Shown here one piece after another: positions 10,201-17,002 of a stretch of 64,000 bases of DNA (position 1 is the first letter of the stretch; each line of letters opens with the position of its first letter). Below the pieces are notes generated by a model, which saw nothing but the letters and a program-made list of their open reading frames with translations, had not been told where the DNA came from and ran no database searches. Both the position numbers and the translations under genes were made by a program. This DNA comes from Lactobacillus sp. (GTDB lineage: Bacteria; Bacillota; Bacilli; Lactobacillales; Lactobacillaceae): positions 434,001 to 498,000 of the forward strand of contig JAKVKU010000001.1 of NCBI GenBank assembly GCA_022484695.1. Direction: 5' to 3'.

Positions 10201-10360
10201 TGGCCTGATTTTGTTGGGTTGGTGTCAGTGTATCTGCTTGAACGACTTGTGTTTGATCAGTTAATGCGCCAGCACCTAAAAAAATTAAACCAGAACTGAC
10301 GGCGACCCATAATTTCCCCGATTTATAGAGCTTTTTGTAACCTTGCCGATTCTTCATCAT
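4223..10360 (-). CDS. Giant LPXTG adhesin with Mub-like repeats
   Basis: A 2045-residue wall-anchored adhesin. In order: a KxYKxGKxW-type signal peptide (LYKSGKLW at 11-18), an Ala/Thr/Pro-rich region (about 45-260) containing a PAT repeat, a long non-repetitive adhesin region (about 265-1220), a Mub B2-like domain (about 1225-1322), eight 68-residue repeats (about 1324-1868), a PTDPSKP-type wall spacer, LPQTG near residue 2000, a membrane helix and a basic tail. The ATG at 10360 is 10 bases after GGAGG, better spaced than the adjacent ATG at 10357. Proteins of this architecture bind mucus or host glycoproteins; the actual ligand is unknown. The gene is monocistronic with its own promoter, a 5' UTR hairpin and possibly a cre-like box. 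It is shown as intact, with no frameshift. Confidence 0.92.
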   Translation of the reverse strand: MMKNRQGYKKLYKSGKLWVAVSSGLIFLGAGALTDQTQVVQADTLTPTQQNQANTAAVDTAEQAAVAPQPVATTAAVQQAPVEPRTVALQTTVNTSLGVKTVAVTGTTGTTFTVNAPVVAGYTADQPTLTATINTAGTIATINNNPYITYTPVATPAQPTAAAANTTTPVEQAAKAATATATPATPATPATPATPATPQTTAPAATAQPTAAPTSTPATQAAATTPAPTAAKAAASADAAKTTTDAAKPDATKAVSPIAADQTNTTFTGTTTIDDSKPSDAQAVYNLTGSYQKGDVVRILTPQGALNFMSMGAISAASRTQTTTTIDGQTYDAIVLTFNNSAQISAPIYYQTNTNSKYLADGKPTTALPFTVQVNGNAVAQLDTTVNKVVKRQGTESQVRDSMMIANYTAAAVDPKDGLTYGHDALAIANWNQLAGRLSDNLFSNIKNYDVLTDDFVVTFSAPTGTKFTGTTKNKADAPYTVTTSDSQVVVTFKAGTTWGDISNSGTMDITSQYASKLTKNVSLDLPVQYKLGVNGSPFTFNMRAISVFGYQVLQYKLFTNTITFDGFSSNLNGANNSDMSTITSGPTDAASNVFWVNATDVSTFDYAGHPEVQLTINPSIPNSMGLTSVTNIGNPSYWQSIGFTDNVVVIFTTASGKTETQKIVDGQSAYIATIGSAADPIISATIRSVDAVRPTGSMNTTTANKSIEYHATFYTKDPVTVQYHINVTQKDADDKILSGGEKWVTVNYSNGPAITMWEKYWGADPAYFLWSGRSNPGYLENIKFANPGQTVYFKDGLQSLAARAGTVGKTSPFAPGQNEASYGTYVQANPDAVGGYVRVPKGTAFAGQDALRKAWNQPNLQVESFTDKNGDTVLYLSHLKYTNSAVLAGLIPVVIDSSLAPGTQITFNSWDFAVRPDTTIYRADGTQLTRGTSYQDDWNNGNFYHNAWESKNFILTVIGATEFSQTAGIKGSSDTISSNTAKVDVTNPTATVTQNLYNGLSTAINRTDTNLNLVDKTGQHLFLTAPVKILDADNNDISSQATITYLGGDGKETDYTNAASVKVSGISLASKALAKLVYETKLADADIKGSVMNKTYQVFASATPYDANGNPISTTDPTTLTVIPTRQVTDTWQVLVKDANGNLTPYNAGQADKTTSGLAGSNYTSAAPYAKGDVIDKNYTVADVLDAKGNAIDPTKLLFTDTTLDKDGNPTGNTYQVIVTANTETVTKKITYTVNFQGAGDQTPAPITKTVTWTGVINSTSNGIELRSADATATGVWTPDTTDIAVDVPEIAGYTADKTKVFTDPLAQTATEPTDQTVTVTYTKVDTNVTTKVNFVDENNAVISSVDKTGEAGTTVDVGADVPAGYTAVDPTTVTLSKDGVVNIKVEKKAPVETDVTTTVNFIDEATKQPIKTVEKTGKAGESVDVGADAPAGYTAVDPTSVTLTDAGIVNITVKKDAPVETDVTTTVNFVDETTGEAIKSVTKTGKADDQVDVSADVPTGYTAVDPTTVTLSKDGVVNIKVKQETPVETDVTTTVNFVDETTGEAIKSVTKTGKADDKVDVAADLPTGYTAVDPTTVTLSKDGVVNIKVKQEAPVETDVTTTVNFVDETTGQTVKSVTKTGKANDSVNVSADVPSGYTAVDSTTVTLSKDGTVNIKVKKDAPVEVDVTTKVNFVDEATGQPIKSVTKTGKAGDKVNVAADVPAGYTAVDSTTVTLSKDGTVNITVKKDAPVEADVSTNVDFVDENGNTIHSVTKTGKPGTTVDVKNDVPAGYDPTDSTIITITKDGKAIVHVKKQQTTPPVEADVSTNVDFVDENGKVIHSMTVTGKPGSTVDVKGSVPAGYDATSSTIVTITKDGKAIVYIKKHVDPSKPTDPSKPTDPTKPTDPSKPTTPTDPTEPTDPSKPTTPTDPSKPTDPSKPTTPTDPTKPTEPTTPTTPPTTPTTPTTPTTPATPQPTTPPSSNGILGQLVNTANSNATGTPNDAKNKQTPAKATGLTPLPQTGEAKQTWLQVLGVGILGFATLAGLITIGRKRHDKASKPADKK
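4755..6390 (-). repeat. Eight tandem 204-bp repeats inside the adhesin gene
   Basis: Each unit encodes about 68 residues with the pattern VTTxVNFVDE...KTGKxxDxVDV...GYTAVDPTTVTLSKDG. The central units are nearly identical, while the two C-terminal units have diverged (GYDPTDST, GYDATSST). Confidence 0.92.
9769..9820 (-). repeat. 9-bp minisatellite encoding Pro-Ala-Thr repeats
   Basis: The 9-base unit GTTGCAGGT (plus-strand reading) occurs about five to six times in tandem. Slippage would change the protein by three residues without breaking the frame. Confidence 0.85.
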
Positions 10361-10379
10361 TTTCTCAAATCCTCCATGT

Positions 10380-10410
10380 GATAGTTCCCTAACTGAGGTG
10401 GGAACCTATC
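10380..10410 (-). promoter_or_regulatory. 5' UTR hairpin just upstream of the adhesin ribosome site
   Basis: GATAGGTTCCC pairs with GGGAACTATC on the minus strand, ending about 4 bases before GGAGG. It could affect translation or message stability. Confidence 0.5.
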
Positions 10411-10459
10411 GCGACTTTGGGGCGTTAAACAGCTGTGAAACGCAGTGAATGACGTAAAA

Positions 10460-10473
10460 AAATAGCGTTTACA
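10460..10473 (-). promoter_or_regulatory. Possible cre-like box in the adhesin leader
   Basis: The minus strand reads TGTAAACGCTATTT, sharing the TGTAAACGCT core with the SDR cre box but missing the CA end. It lies downstream of the predicted transcription start, a roadblock position. Confidence 0.35.
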
Positions 10474-10493
10474 GCCAGATTCCTTCCATACTA

Positions 10494-10522
10494 AATATAA
10501 TCAAAATTGACGTATAAATCAA
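10494..10522 (-). promoter_or_regulatory. Promoter of the adhesin gene
   Basis: On the minus strand TTGATT (10522-10517), 17 bp, then TATATT (10499-10494). This gives a 5' UTR of about 125 bases. Confidence 0.55.
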
Positions 10523-10616
10523 CTTTTCGACAATTTTCTTCCTATATTTAGACAAGAAAATAGACTTGTTTAAAAAAGCCCAGCTTCGTGCTTAATCATG
10601 ATAGGTCCAAGCAACT

Positions 10617-10661
10617 AAAAAATCGCACACTACCGGCTTTTCGGTAGCGGGCGATTTTTTT
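10617..10661. terminator. Terminator of the downstream minus-strand membrane-protein gene
   Basis: The stem pairs AATCGCACACTACCG with CGGTAGCGGGCGATT, with A and T runs on the two sides. It ends 12 bases from the stop codon of the gene at 10674. Confidence 0.85.
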
Positions 10662-10673
10662 GGAAGCAATGGT

Positions 10674-11750
10674 TCAGTCATCGATTAAGTGATTGGCCGC
10701 TTCATAGGCTTTGATACGGGCAATTAAGGTATCATTCGTGAAAATCGTAATACTATTGGCCCGACTGCCCCAATAAACAATGCGCTTTAAGGTATCATAG
10801 GCAGTTTGATCAATCGTATGATCCGCAGTCAACAAAAAGGTTTCCAGTTGTGCTTCAGATTTGGTCCGCTTGACCGTGAAATAAATTTGCAAAATACTAC
10901 CGGAAATCAAGAAAACCATGGAAATCATGGACACGATGGTCCGCACCGTTGGGAAGAAAGACTGCTGGAGCAGTTCCCGCCAGAAGTTGACATCCGCTCG
11001 GTTGGGTTGGGATAAAACGTGGACGAGATAAGTGCTCATGGTTTGCCCGAACAGCGTACCGAAAAATAGCAGCAGGGTGGTGACTCCATTGATCACCGAG
11101 GTGAAGTTTACCAATTTTCGTAACTGATAAAAGGGCATGATGTTGATATACATGATAAAGACCAAGACATTGGTGAGGATATAGATAATGACAAAGGTGG
11201 TGAAATTAATATTGTCACTGGTAACCCCCATGATGAAGAACAAGACGAATAGGGTTAAGGACACGATCACCTGCAAGAAGAAGTAGCTGGCAATCAGGTG
11301 CTGATTGAAACGCTTAGTGGCCCTTAGGAAATATAAAAAGATAAATCCTAAAAAAGCCACGGTATAGCAGCCGGTTAACAAGTTGATGGCCAAATCTCCA
11401 GAAGTGGTCAATAGATTGATGCCCACACAAAACATTGAAGTGATCGCCAAGAATCCCCAAACCGTAGCGTAGCTTTTTTCAGCATAATGGCCGAATAACT
11501 CCCGCTGGCGTTGGTCCCTAGCCCGGGTGGTGTCGGTTAAAAAGATATAGTCCAAATGCTTGATTTTCAACCACTCATGATACAATCGTTTGACGCGGTG
11601 GGTTTTAATATTAATAGCGAAATACAGGCCAGAAAAGATGGTCAAAATGAACATAGGAATGATAAAAGCCGCCTTATCCAAAAAAACGCCTAGGACGGAT
11701 GACACAATTAGTATCAGTTGTAACAGTCGGATAAATATTTTGCGGATCAA
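10674..11750 (-). CDS. Polytopic membrane protein of unknown function
   Basis: I do not recognise this gene. The product has about 358 residues with roughly eight hydrophobic helices, a cytosolic loop after the second helix rich in charged residues (about residues 60-95), and a soluble C-terminal segment of about 60 residues after the last helix. The start is taken as TTG at 11750 because GGGAG lies 8 bases upstream of it; the longer reading from 11801 has no ribosome site. It stands alone between two monocistronic neighbours. No transporter or enzyme motif is visible. Confidence 0.65.
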   Translation of the reverse strand: MIRKIFIRLLQLILIVSSVLGVFLDKAAFIIPMFILTIFSGLYFAINIKTHRVKRLYHEWLKIKHLDYIFLTDTTRARDQRQRELFGHYAEKSYATVWGFLAITSMFCVGINLLTTSGDLAINLLTGCYTVAFLGFIFLYFLRATKRFNQHLIASYFFLQVIVSLTLFVLFFIMGVTSDNINFTTFVIIYILTNVLVFIMYINIMPFYQLRKLVNFTSVINGVTTLLLFFGTLFGQTMSTYLVHVLSQPNRADVNFWRELLQQSFFPTVRTIVSMISMVFLISGSILQIYFTVKRTKSEAQLETFLLTADHTIDQTAYDTLKRIVYWGSRANSITIFTNDTLIARIKAYEAANHLIDD

Positions 11751-12066
11751 ATGAACATCTCCCTTCCAAAACTTGCATAAATTAATAATGACAACCGCCA
11801 TGTTGATAACTTAATCAACATCGTAAGTTCAGTGATAATTCTAGCAAATTTTAAGATTGAAGTCCTGTGTTAAGAATTTGCCTGGTAGATAGGTGTTCGA
11901 ACGCTTGGGTAAGCTTTGCTAACAAAATTTCAAAGTGCTCGCCCCCCACGGCTAGGCTGATGCTTTATAGATGGCATAAAATTAAAAATAAATGAGTAAT
12001 TAAGTTTGACTGCCACTTACTCCTAATTTATACTCGTTTTAAACTCATAAAAGGGGTGCGTTTTTC
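11751..12066. other. Divergent intergenic region
   Basis: Just over 300 bases without a gene between two divergent genes. Apart from the promoter at 12006-12034 and a purine-rich ribosome site before 12067, nothing recognisable was seen. Confidence 0.5.
12006..12034 (+). promoter_or_regulatory. Promoter of the pip-permease operon
   Basis: TTGACT (12006-12011), 17-bp spacer, TATACT (12029-12034), each one base off consensus. Confidence 0.75.
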
Positions 12067-12969
12067 ATGAAAGATTACACAAAGATGATTCCACTGGCCA
12101 ACGGGTACCAGCTTTGGTCCCACACCAATAATGCCGGTGCCGCAGATAAATTGCTTTGTTTACACGGTGGGCCCGGGGATACCCACGAAGTCTATGAGGA
12201 ATTCGGACCGCGATTAAAAGATTTAGATATCGAAGTCACTATGTACGATCAGCTGGGGTCTTGGTATTCTGAGACACCCAATTGGGATGACCCCAAGATT
12301 CGGGCCAAGTTCTTAAAAGAAGATTACTACGTGGATGAGATTGAAGAAGTTCGGCAAAAACTAGGGTATGACAATTTCTATTTAGCTGGCCATTCCTGGG
12401 GTGGCATGATTGCCATGATGTACGCCCATAAGTATGGCCAACATTTAAAAGGATTAATTATCATCAGCATGATCGATAATATCCCCGACTATGTGACCCA
12501 TATCAAGGCCATCCGCCAACAAGAATTTTCTCCAGCCGTCAATGCCTTTATGGATGATATCGAAAAGCGGGGGGATTTTGCCAACGCCACTTATCGCACC
12601 TACATTGACCATCTTTATAAAGAATATGTCAATCGCCGCCAGCCTGAGCGCCTAGCCCATCTGGTGGATATTCAGGCCAAACCGGTTTATAACAATTTCC
12701 AAGGTGACAATGAGTTTGTGATTCAAGGGGATTTGGATAACTGGGATTATTCCAAGAAATTGCAAGAGATTCAAGTGCCTACGCTATTAGCCTTTGCCGA
12801 CCACGAAACCATGCCCTTGGAAACAGCTCAGCGCATGCAGCGGGAAATGCCCCATGCCCGGTTAGTGGTGACGCCAAATGGCGGGCACAACCATATGGTG
12901 GACAACCCTGGGGTCTTTTTTACCAACTTACGCAATTATTTTGTGGACATGAAAAAAGGGACTTTTTAA
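12067..12969 (+). CDS. pip: Proline iminopeptidase (alpha/beta hydrolase, S33 family)
   Basis: A 300-residue cytoplasmic aminopeptidase that releases N-terminal proline from small peptides. HGGPG at 33-37 is the oxyanion-hole motif, GHSWGG at 108-113 holds the nucleophile Ser110, and an Asp near ADHE and a His in GGHNH complete the expected triad. Length fits the lactobacillus PepI/Pip family. AAAGGGG precedes the ATG. Sixteen bases downstream begins an amino-acid permease gene in the same transcription unit, which ends at a strong terminator. The pair suggests linked peptide breakdown and amino-acid transport (inference). Confidence 0.88.
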   Translation: MKDYTKMIPLANGYQLWSHTNNAGAADKLLCLHGGPGDTHEVYEEFGPRLKDLDIEVTMYDQLGSWYSETPNWDDPKIRAKFLKEDYYVDEIEEVRQKLGYDNFYLAGHSWGGMIAMMYAHKYGQHLKGLIIISMIDNIPDYVTHIKAIRQQEFSPAVNAFMDDIEKRGDFANATYRTYIDHLYKEYVNRRQPERLAHLVDIQAKPVYNNFQGDNEFVIQGDLDNWDYSKKLQEIQVPTLLAFADHETMPLETAQRMQREMPHARLVVTPNGGHNHMVDNPGVFFTNLRNYFVDMKKGTF

Positions 12970-12984
12970 ATTGGGGATGAGGAT

Positions 12985-14337
12985 ATGGCAGAAAATAAAT
13001 CTTCGCTAGAAAAATTTGGCTATAAACAGGAATTGGAACGGACACTTTCTCTCAAGGATTTAATTATTTATGGCTTGATTTTCATGGTACCCATTGCCCC
13101 CTTTGGGATTTATGGGTCGGTGATCACCGCTTCTAAGGGCATGATTGCTTTAACCTATGTCATCGGGATGGTGGCCATGTTCTTTACGGCCTTAAGTTAT
13201 GGGCAAATGGCCCAAGCTTTTCCCATTGCCGGGTCGGTCTATGCCTATGCTCAGCGGGGAATCAATAAAACCGTTGGCTTTTTGGCGGGCTGGATGATTA
13301 TTTTGGATTATGTCTTTGTACCGGCGTTGTTATATGTGATTTCGGCCAACTCTTTAAAATCTCTACTGCCAAATGTGCCCGTCTGGATTTGGCTGGTGGT
13401 TTTCATTTTGATCAATACCGTTATTAATGTCCGGGGCATCGAATTTACAGCGGTGGCTAATATTGTCTTTTTAATTGGTGAATTATTAGTCTTACTGCTT
13501 TTCTTGGTGCTGGGGATTTGGGGCTTGACCCATGGCGTGGGCCACGGTTTTACTGTCAAACCCCTGTATGACGCCAGCCAATTTAATATGAGTTTCGTGC
13601 TCACCGCCGTGTCGGTAGCTGTTTTGAGTTTTTTAGGCTTTGACGGCATCAGTACCTTGGCTGAAGAAACCAAGGGTGGCAATAAAACGGTGGGCAAAGC
13701 TATTCTTTGGGCATTGCTGATTGTGGGCGTATTGTTCATCGTTCAGACCTGGGTGGCGGCTTTGATCATCCCCGACTATCATTCCTTCAAGGATTTAGAC
13801 ACGGCCTTTTATACGGTGGCCTATCAAGTTGGGGGTACACCTTTGATGTATACCACGACCATTGCCACCATTTTGTCCTGGGGTTTTGCCAACGCCTTGG
13901 CAGCTCAAGCGGCAATTTCCCGGATTTTGTTTGGCATGGCCCGGGATGGCAATTTGCCAAAAGTCCTGGCCAAAGTCCATCCTAAGTTCCGTACGCCTTA
14001 TATCAGTACCATTTTGGTGGCTGTCGTTTCTTTGGTGGTCGGACTACTGTTCATGGATAACAGCGGCGTGTTGTCGCAAATTGTCAACTGTGGTGCCTTA
14101 ACAGCCTTTTTAGTTATCCATGTGGCTGTGGTGAACCACTACCTCATTCGCCAGCACTCCAAAGACTATTGGCGTCATTTGATCGTGCCAGTCATCGGCT
14201 TTATCATCATTGGCTTTGTCATGATCAATCTAGATATCTTGGCTAAAGAAATCGGCCTAGCCTGGTTGGTCATTGGGGCGGTTTATTATTTTGTCCTGCG
14301 CAAATTCCAAAAGGATACGAATATTCAGGATTTGTAA
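12985..14337 (+). CDS. APC-family amino acid permease
   Basis: A 450-residue protein with about 12 transmembrane helices. The N-terminal region has the APC-type opening (SLKDLIIYGLIFMVPIAPFG, helix 1) and the conserved GFDGISTLAEET segment after helix 6, typical of amino acid-polyamine-organocation permeases. It should import or exchange an amino acid across the cytoplasmic membrane, but the substrate is not evident. It follows the proline iminopeptidase gene by 15 bases, with GGGGATGAGG as ribosome site, so the two are probably co-transcribed. Confidence 0.85.
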   Translation: MAENKSSLEKFGYKQELERTLSLKDLIIYGLIFMVPIAPFGIYGSVITASKGMIALTYVIGMVAMFFTALSYGQMAQAFPIAGSVYAYAQRGINKTVGFLAGWMIILDYVFVPALLYVISANSLKSLLPNVPVWIWLVVFILINTVINVRGIEFTAVANIVFLIGELLVLLLFLVLGIWGLTHGVGHGFTVKPLYDASQFNMSFVLTAVSVAVLSFLGFDGISTLAEETKGGNKTVGKAILWALLIVGVLFIVQTWVAALIIPDYHSFKDLDTAFYTVAYQVGGTPLMYTTTIATILSWGFANALAAQAAISRILFGMARDGNLPKVLAKVHPKFRTPYISTILVAVVSLVVGLLFMDNSGVLSQIVNCGALTAFLVIHVAVVNHYLIRQHSKDYWRHLIVPVIGFIIIGFVMINLDILAKEIGLAWLVIGAVYYFVLRKFQKDTNIQDL

Positions 14338-14372
14338 AACATGAAGATATTTTGTGGTGAAAATACAAAAAT

Positions 14373-14411
14373 GCGACGCTACTCGTTGAAATTGAGTGGC
14401 GTCGCTTTTTT
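14373..14411 (+). terminator. Terminator of the pip-permease operon
   Basis: GCGACGCTACTC pairs with GAGTGGCGTCGC, followed by six T. Confidence 0.92.
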
Positions 14412-14437
14412 GAAACTAATCGTCATAAAAGCAGTAT

Positions 14438-15355
14438 TTAGTAATCCTTCGGCCGAATTTTCTCCAACAAGCGTTTCGACTTTAAATTCCGATTGTTATA
14501 ATCATTCTCCAGCTGATCGGTCATTTTAACGTAAGTGCGATATTGACTGGGGGACATCCCCGTTTGATTCTTGAACACCGTACTGAAGTAGGACGTGCTT
14601 TGATAGCCCAGTTGTTTGGCGATGTGGGCGATGGAATCCGTGGTGGCATTCAGCAATTCCTTAGCGGTTCTGGATTTAGACAGATTGACGTAATTTTGCA
14701 CGGTGGTCTGCTGATAGGTCTTGAATATTCGACTCAAATACTCGCGACTCACAAAGAATTGCTTGCTCAAATCCGCCAAGGACAGGTTTTCCGACGGGTG
14801 ATCTTCAATATAGTTGATGACGCCTTGAACAATTCTTTGGGGGGATGAAGCGGCGTCATTTTTTCGTAATTTAAGATCGCGATGAATGACCAAAAACAAT
14901 TCGCAAAGTTTGCAGGCAATCATGTCCAAATAACCAGTTTGCTTATTGACCTGCTCGTTGACAATTTGCGTCATCACACTTTGCACTTTTTGATAAAGGC
15001 TTGTGGGGAGTTGGTAGACACCATGGTATTTGTCGAAAAAATCAAAGGTGCCGTAATTGGTCATTGCCTTGGTCTTTTTATCCATATATTGGCCATCGAA
15101 CTCGATGACGATGCGAATATGATTATTGGACTTTATCATATCTAAGCGGTGGGGGACTTCGGGTTTGATGATAAACAGGGAGCCAGCTTTGGCGGGGTAA
15201 TGTTTGCCATCATAAATAAAGTCACCCTGGCCATCGAGAATCAACATAAATTCACACTCATCGTGGTAATGCATGTTCAATTGGGCCTGGGGATGATCAA
15301 TATAATTTAACTCCGTGCGAATAAAGGTATCCCGCACAACTTTAGCTTTAATCAT
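14438..15355 (-). CDS. AraC-family regulator of the adjacent sugar operon
   Basis: About 305 residues: an N-terminal cupin-like sensor domain (MHYHDECEFMLILDG, about residues 25-100) and a C-terminal AraC/XylS double helix-turn-helix (about 175-275, with FFVSREYLSRIFK and LGYQSTSYFSTVFK). It should bind a sugar and control transcription. The ATG at 15355 is preferred to one at 15367 since GGTGAT lies just upstream. It is the last of three minus-strand genes with a predicted glycosidase and a GPH symporter, and is probably their local activator (inference from context). Confidence 0.85.
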   Translation of the reverse strand: MIKAKVVRDTFIRTELNYIDHPQAQLNMHYHDECEFMLILDGQGDFIYDGKHYPAKAGSLFIIKPEVPHRLDMIKSNNHIRIVIEFDGQYMDKKTKAMTNYGTFDFFDKYHGVYQLPTSLYQKVQSVMTQIVNEQVNKQTGYLDMIACKLCELFLVIHRDLKLRKNDAASSPQRIVQGVINYIEDHPSENLSLADLSKQFFVSREYLSRIFKTYQQTTVQNYVNLSKSRTAKELLNATTDSIAHIAKQLGYQSTSYFSTVFKNQTGMSPSQYRTYVKMTDQLENDYNNRNLKSKRLLEKIRPKDY

Positions 15356-15427
15356 GACAATCACCATTTTCTTTAGACAAATATCGACAGTTTTATAAAA
15401 ATTAGGCCAAATCAGTTGCAGCTGGCA

Positions 15428-16987
15428 TTACTTGTGCCACACCTTGATATCGTCAAAAGGCACACCGGATAAATCGGTAATGACGGCTTTGACTTCTGGC
15501 TTGGTTTCAGACATTTTACCACCAGCGCGTAAGCGGGCAACTTCGGTATTAATAACTTCAGAAGATTGACGGGTGACTTTAAATTTAAAGGCCCCCAGCA
15601 TCGCGATGATAATTAAAATACCCACCACAATACTGATGATACTGATAATGGTTAACTTAGCGCTAGTCGGTTGGGTGAGGGTCCCGGTTTTGGATTGGAT
15701 AAAACCAGAAGCATCTAACAACAGACCAACGATAATGGTACCTAGGGCGATAAAGGTCTGCATGATGAACATCATCACGGAAGCGAAGACCCCAGAGCGA
15801 TTTTCCCCGGTGACCACCGTGTCAATATCTGGCAGGAATGGGAAGACATTCCAAGGGATGAACCACAAAATGTATTGGCCAATGTTATAAAGGAAACAAG
15901 TGATACTTAACCAAATAATCACATGGGGTGGTCTGATAAAGGCGATGGCAGCGGTTGCAGCACAGGCTACAAGAATCGGTAAATAGGCAAACATATATAA
16001 CGCCCGGGGCGAGATCTTGGTGATTGCCCAACCTGCAATAATTGTAACAGGTATTGATACCAAACTAAACATACTGAGATAAGCGGCCGTTGAAGAGGAC
16101 AAGCCCATGACATCGATGATGTAGTAGGCAAAGACGGTGCCCCAAACGGAAGCAGCCAAGTAAGATGAGCCGAAAATCAATAAGTGAATCCGGAAAGCCT
16201 TGATCTTGAAAGTTGAGAGATAGTTTTTCACAGCAGCCACAAATAAGTGCCAGACATTTTTATGCTGTTGGGCATGGGAAGCTTCAATAGCAGCTTCTTC
16301 TTTGGTAACAAAGTGCTCCCAAGTGGTAAAATATGTGATCAAGATCAATACGAAAGCACCGGCTGAAAAGATAGTTTGGGCGGTGATGTAAGGAATTGGA
16401 CTGGATTTGGGCCACATTTTGAACATCTGGGCAATGACCCACTGAATGACTGGGGCAAAGGCACCGGCAAAGACCATCCGGGAGGTGGACAGCTTGGTCC
16501 GTTGGTTGTAGTCTTTGGTCATTTCGTTGGATAAGGTGTCATAAGGGATTTCCAGGAAAGACAGGAACATATTGGTAAACAGGTAAGTCAACAGATAATA
16601 CAAGTAATTCATATCTGGGACCCACTGGGTGATGGCCAATAAGGAGGCCGGCGCAGCTAAGAAGATGAAGAAGTGCCGGCGGCCAAAGCGGCGGCCAATT
16701 TTAAACTTATAGAATTTATCAGAGATATTTCCGGCTAACAGGGTGGTGAAGGCATCGATGACCCGGCCAATGGCAAAGATGGACGCCCCTTCCACGGCTG
16801 AAAGACCACAAAAGTTGGTATAAAAGAACAGTAACCAAGTTACCACCATACCTTGCATGGCTTGACTATAAGACGAGAAGACCCCAAAACCGATTGAACG
16901 CCAGAAGCCGATATTTTTTTTGGCCCGGTAAATCCGCTTGTTGCGGTATTCATCCCAGCCATCATGTGTTTTTAATTTTTTATCCAA
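15428..16987 (-). CDS. GPH-family sugar:cation symporter
   Basis: About 519 residues with 12 predicted transmembrane helices. The N-terminal part (GVFSSYSQAMQG, then GRVIDAFTTLLAGNISD with the RRFGRR loop) is typical of the glycoside-pentoside-hexuronide:cation symporters, which import sugars or glycosides with H+ or Na+. The TTG at 16987 is favoured because GGGTGGGG lies 6 bases upstream; a GTG at 16999 has its ribosome site touching the codon. It starts just after the stop of the predicted glycosidase, so the imported glycoside is likely that enzyme's substrate. Confidence 0.82.
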   Translation of the reverse strand: MDKKLKTHDGWDEYRNKRIYRAKKNIGFWRSIGFGVFSSYSQAMQGMVVTWLLFFYTNFCGLSAVEGASIFAIGRVIDAFTTLLAGNISDKFYKFKIGRRFGRRHFFIFLAAPASLLAITQWVPDMNYLYYLLTYLFTNMFLSFLEIPYDTLSNEMTKDYNQRTKLSTSRMVFAGAFAPVIQWVIAQMFKMWPKSSPIPYITAQTIFSAGAFVLILITYFTTWEHFVTKEEAAIEASHAQQHKNVWHLFVAAVKNYLSTFKIKAFRIHLLIFGSSYLAASVWGTVFAYYIIDVMGLSSSTAAYLSMFSLVSIPVTIIAGWAITKISPRALYMFAYLPILVACAATAAIAFIRPPHVIIWLSITCFLYNIGQYILWFIPWNVFPFLPDIDTVVTGENRSGVFASVMMFIMQTFIALGTIIVGLLLDASGFIQSKTGTLTQPTSAKLTIISIISIVVGILIIIAMLGAFKFKVTRQSSEVINTEVARLRAGGKMSETKPEVKAVITDLSGVPFDDIKVWHK

Positions 16988-17002
16988 AATTTTCCCCACC
17001 CT

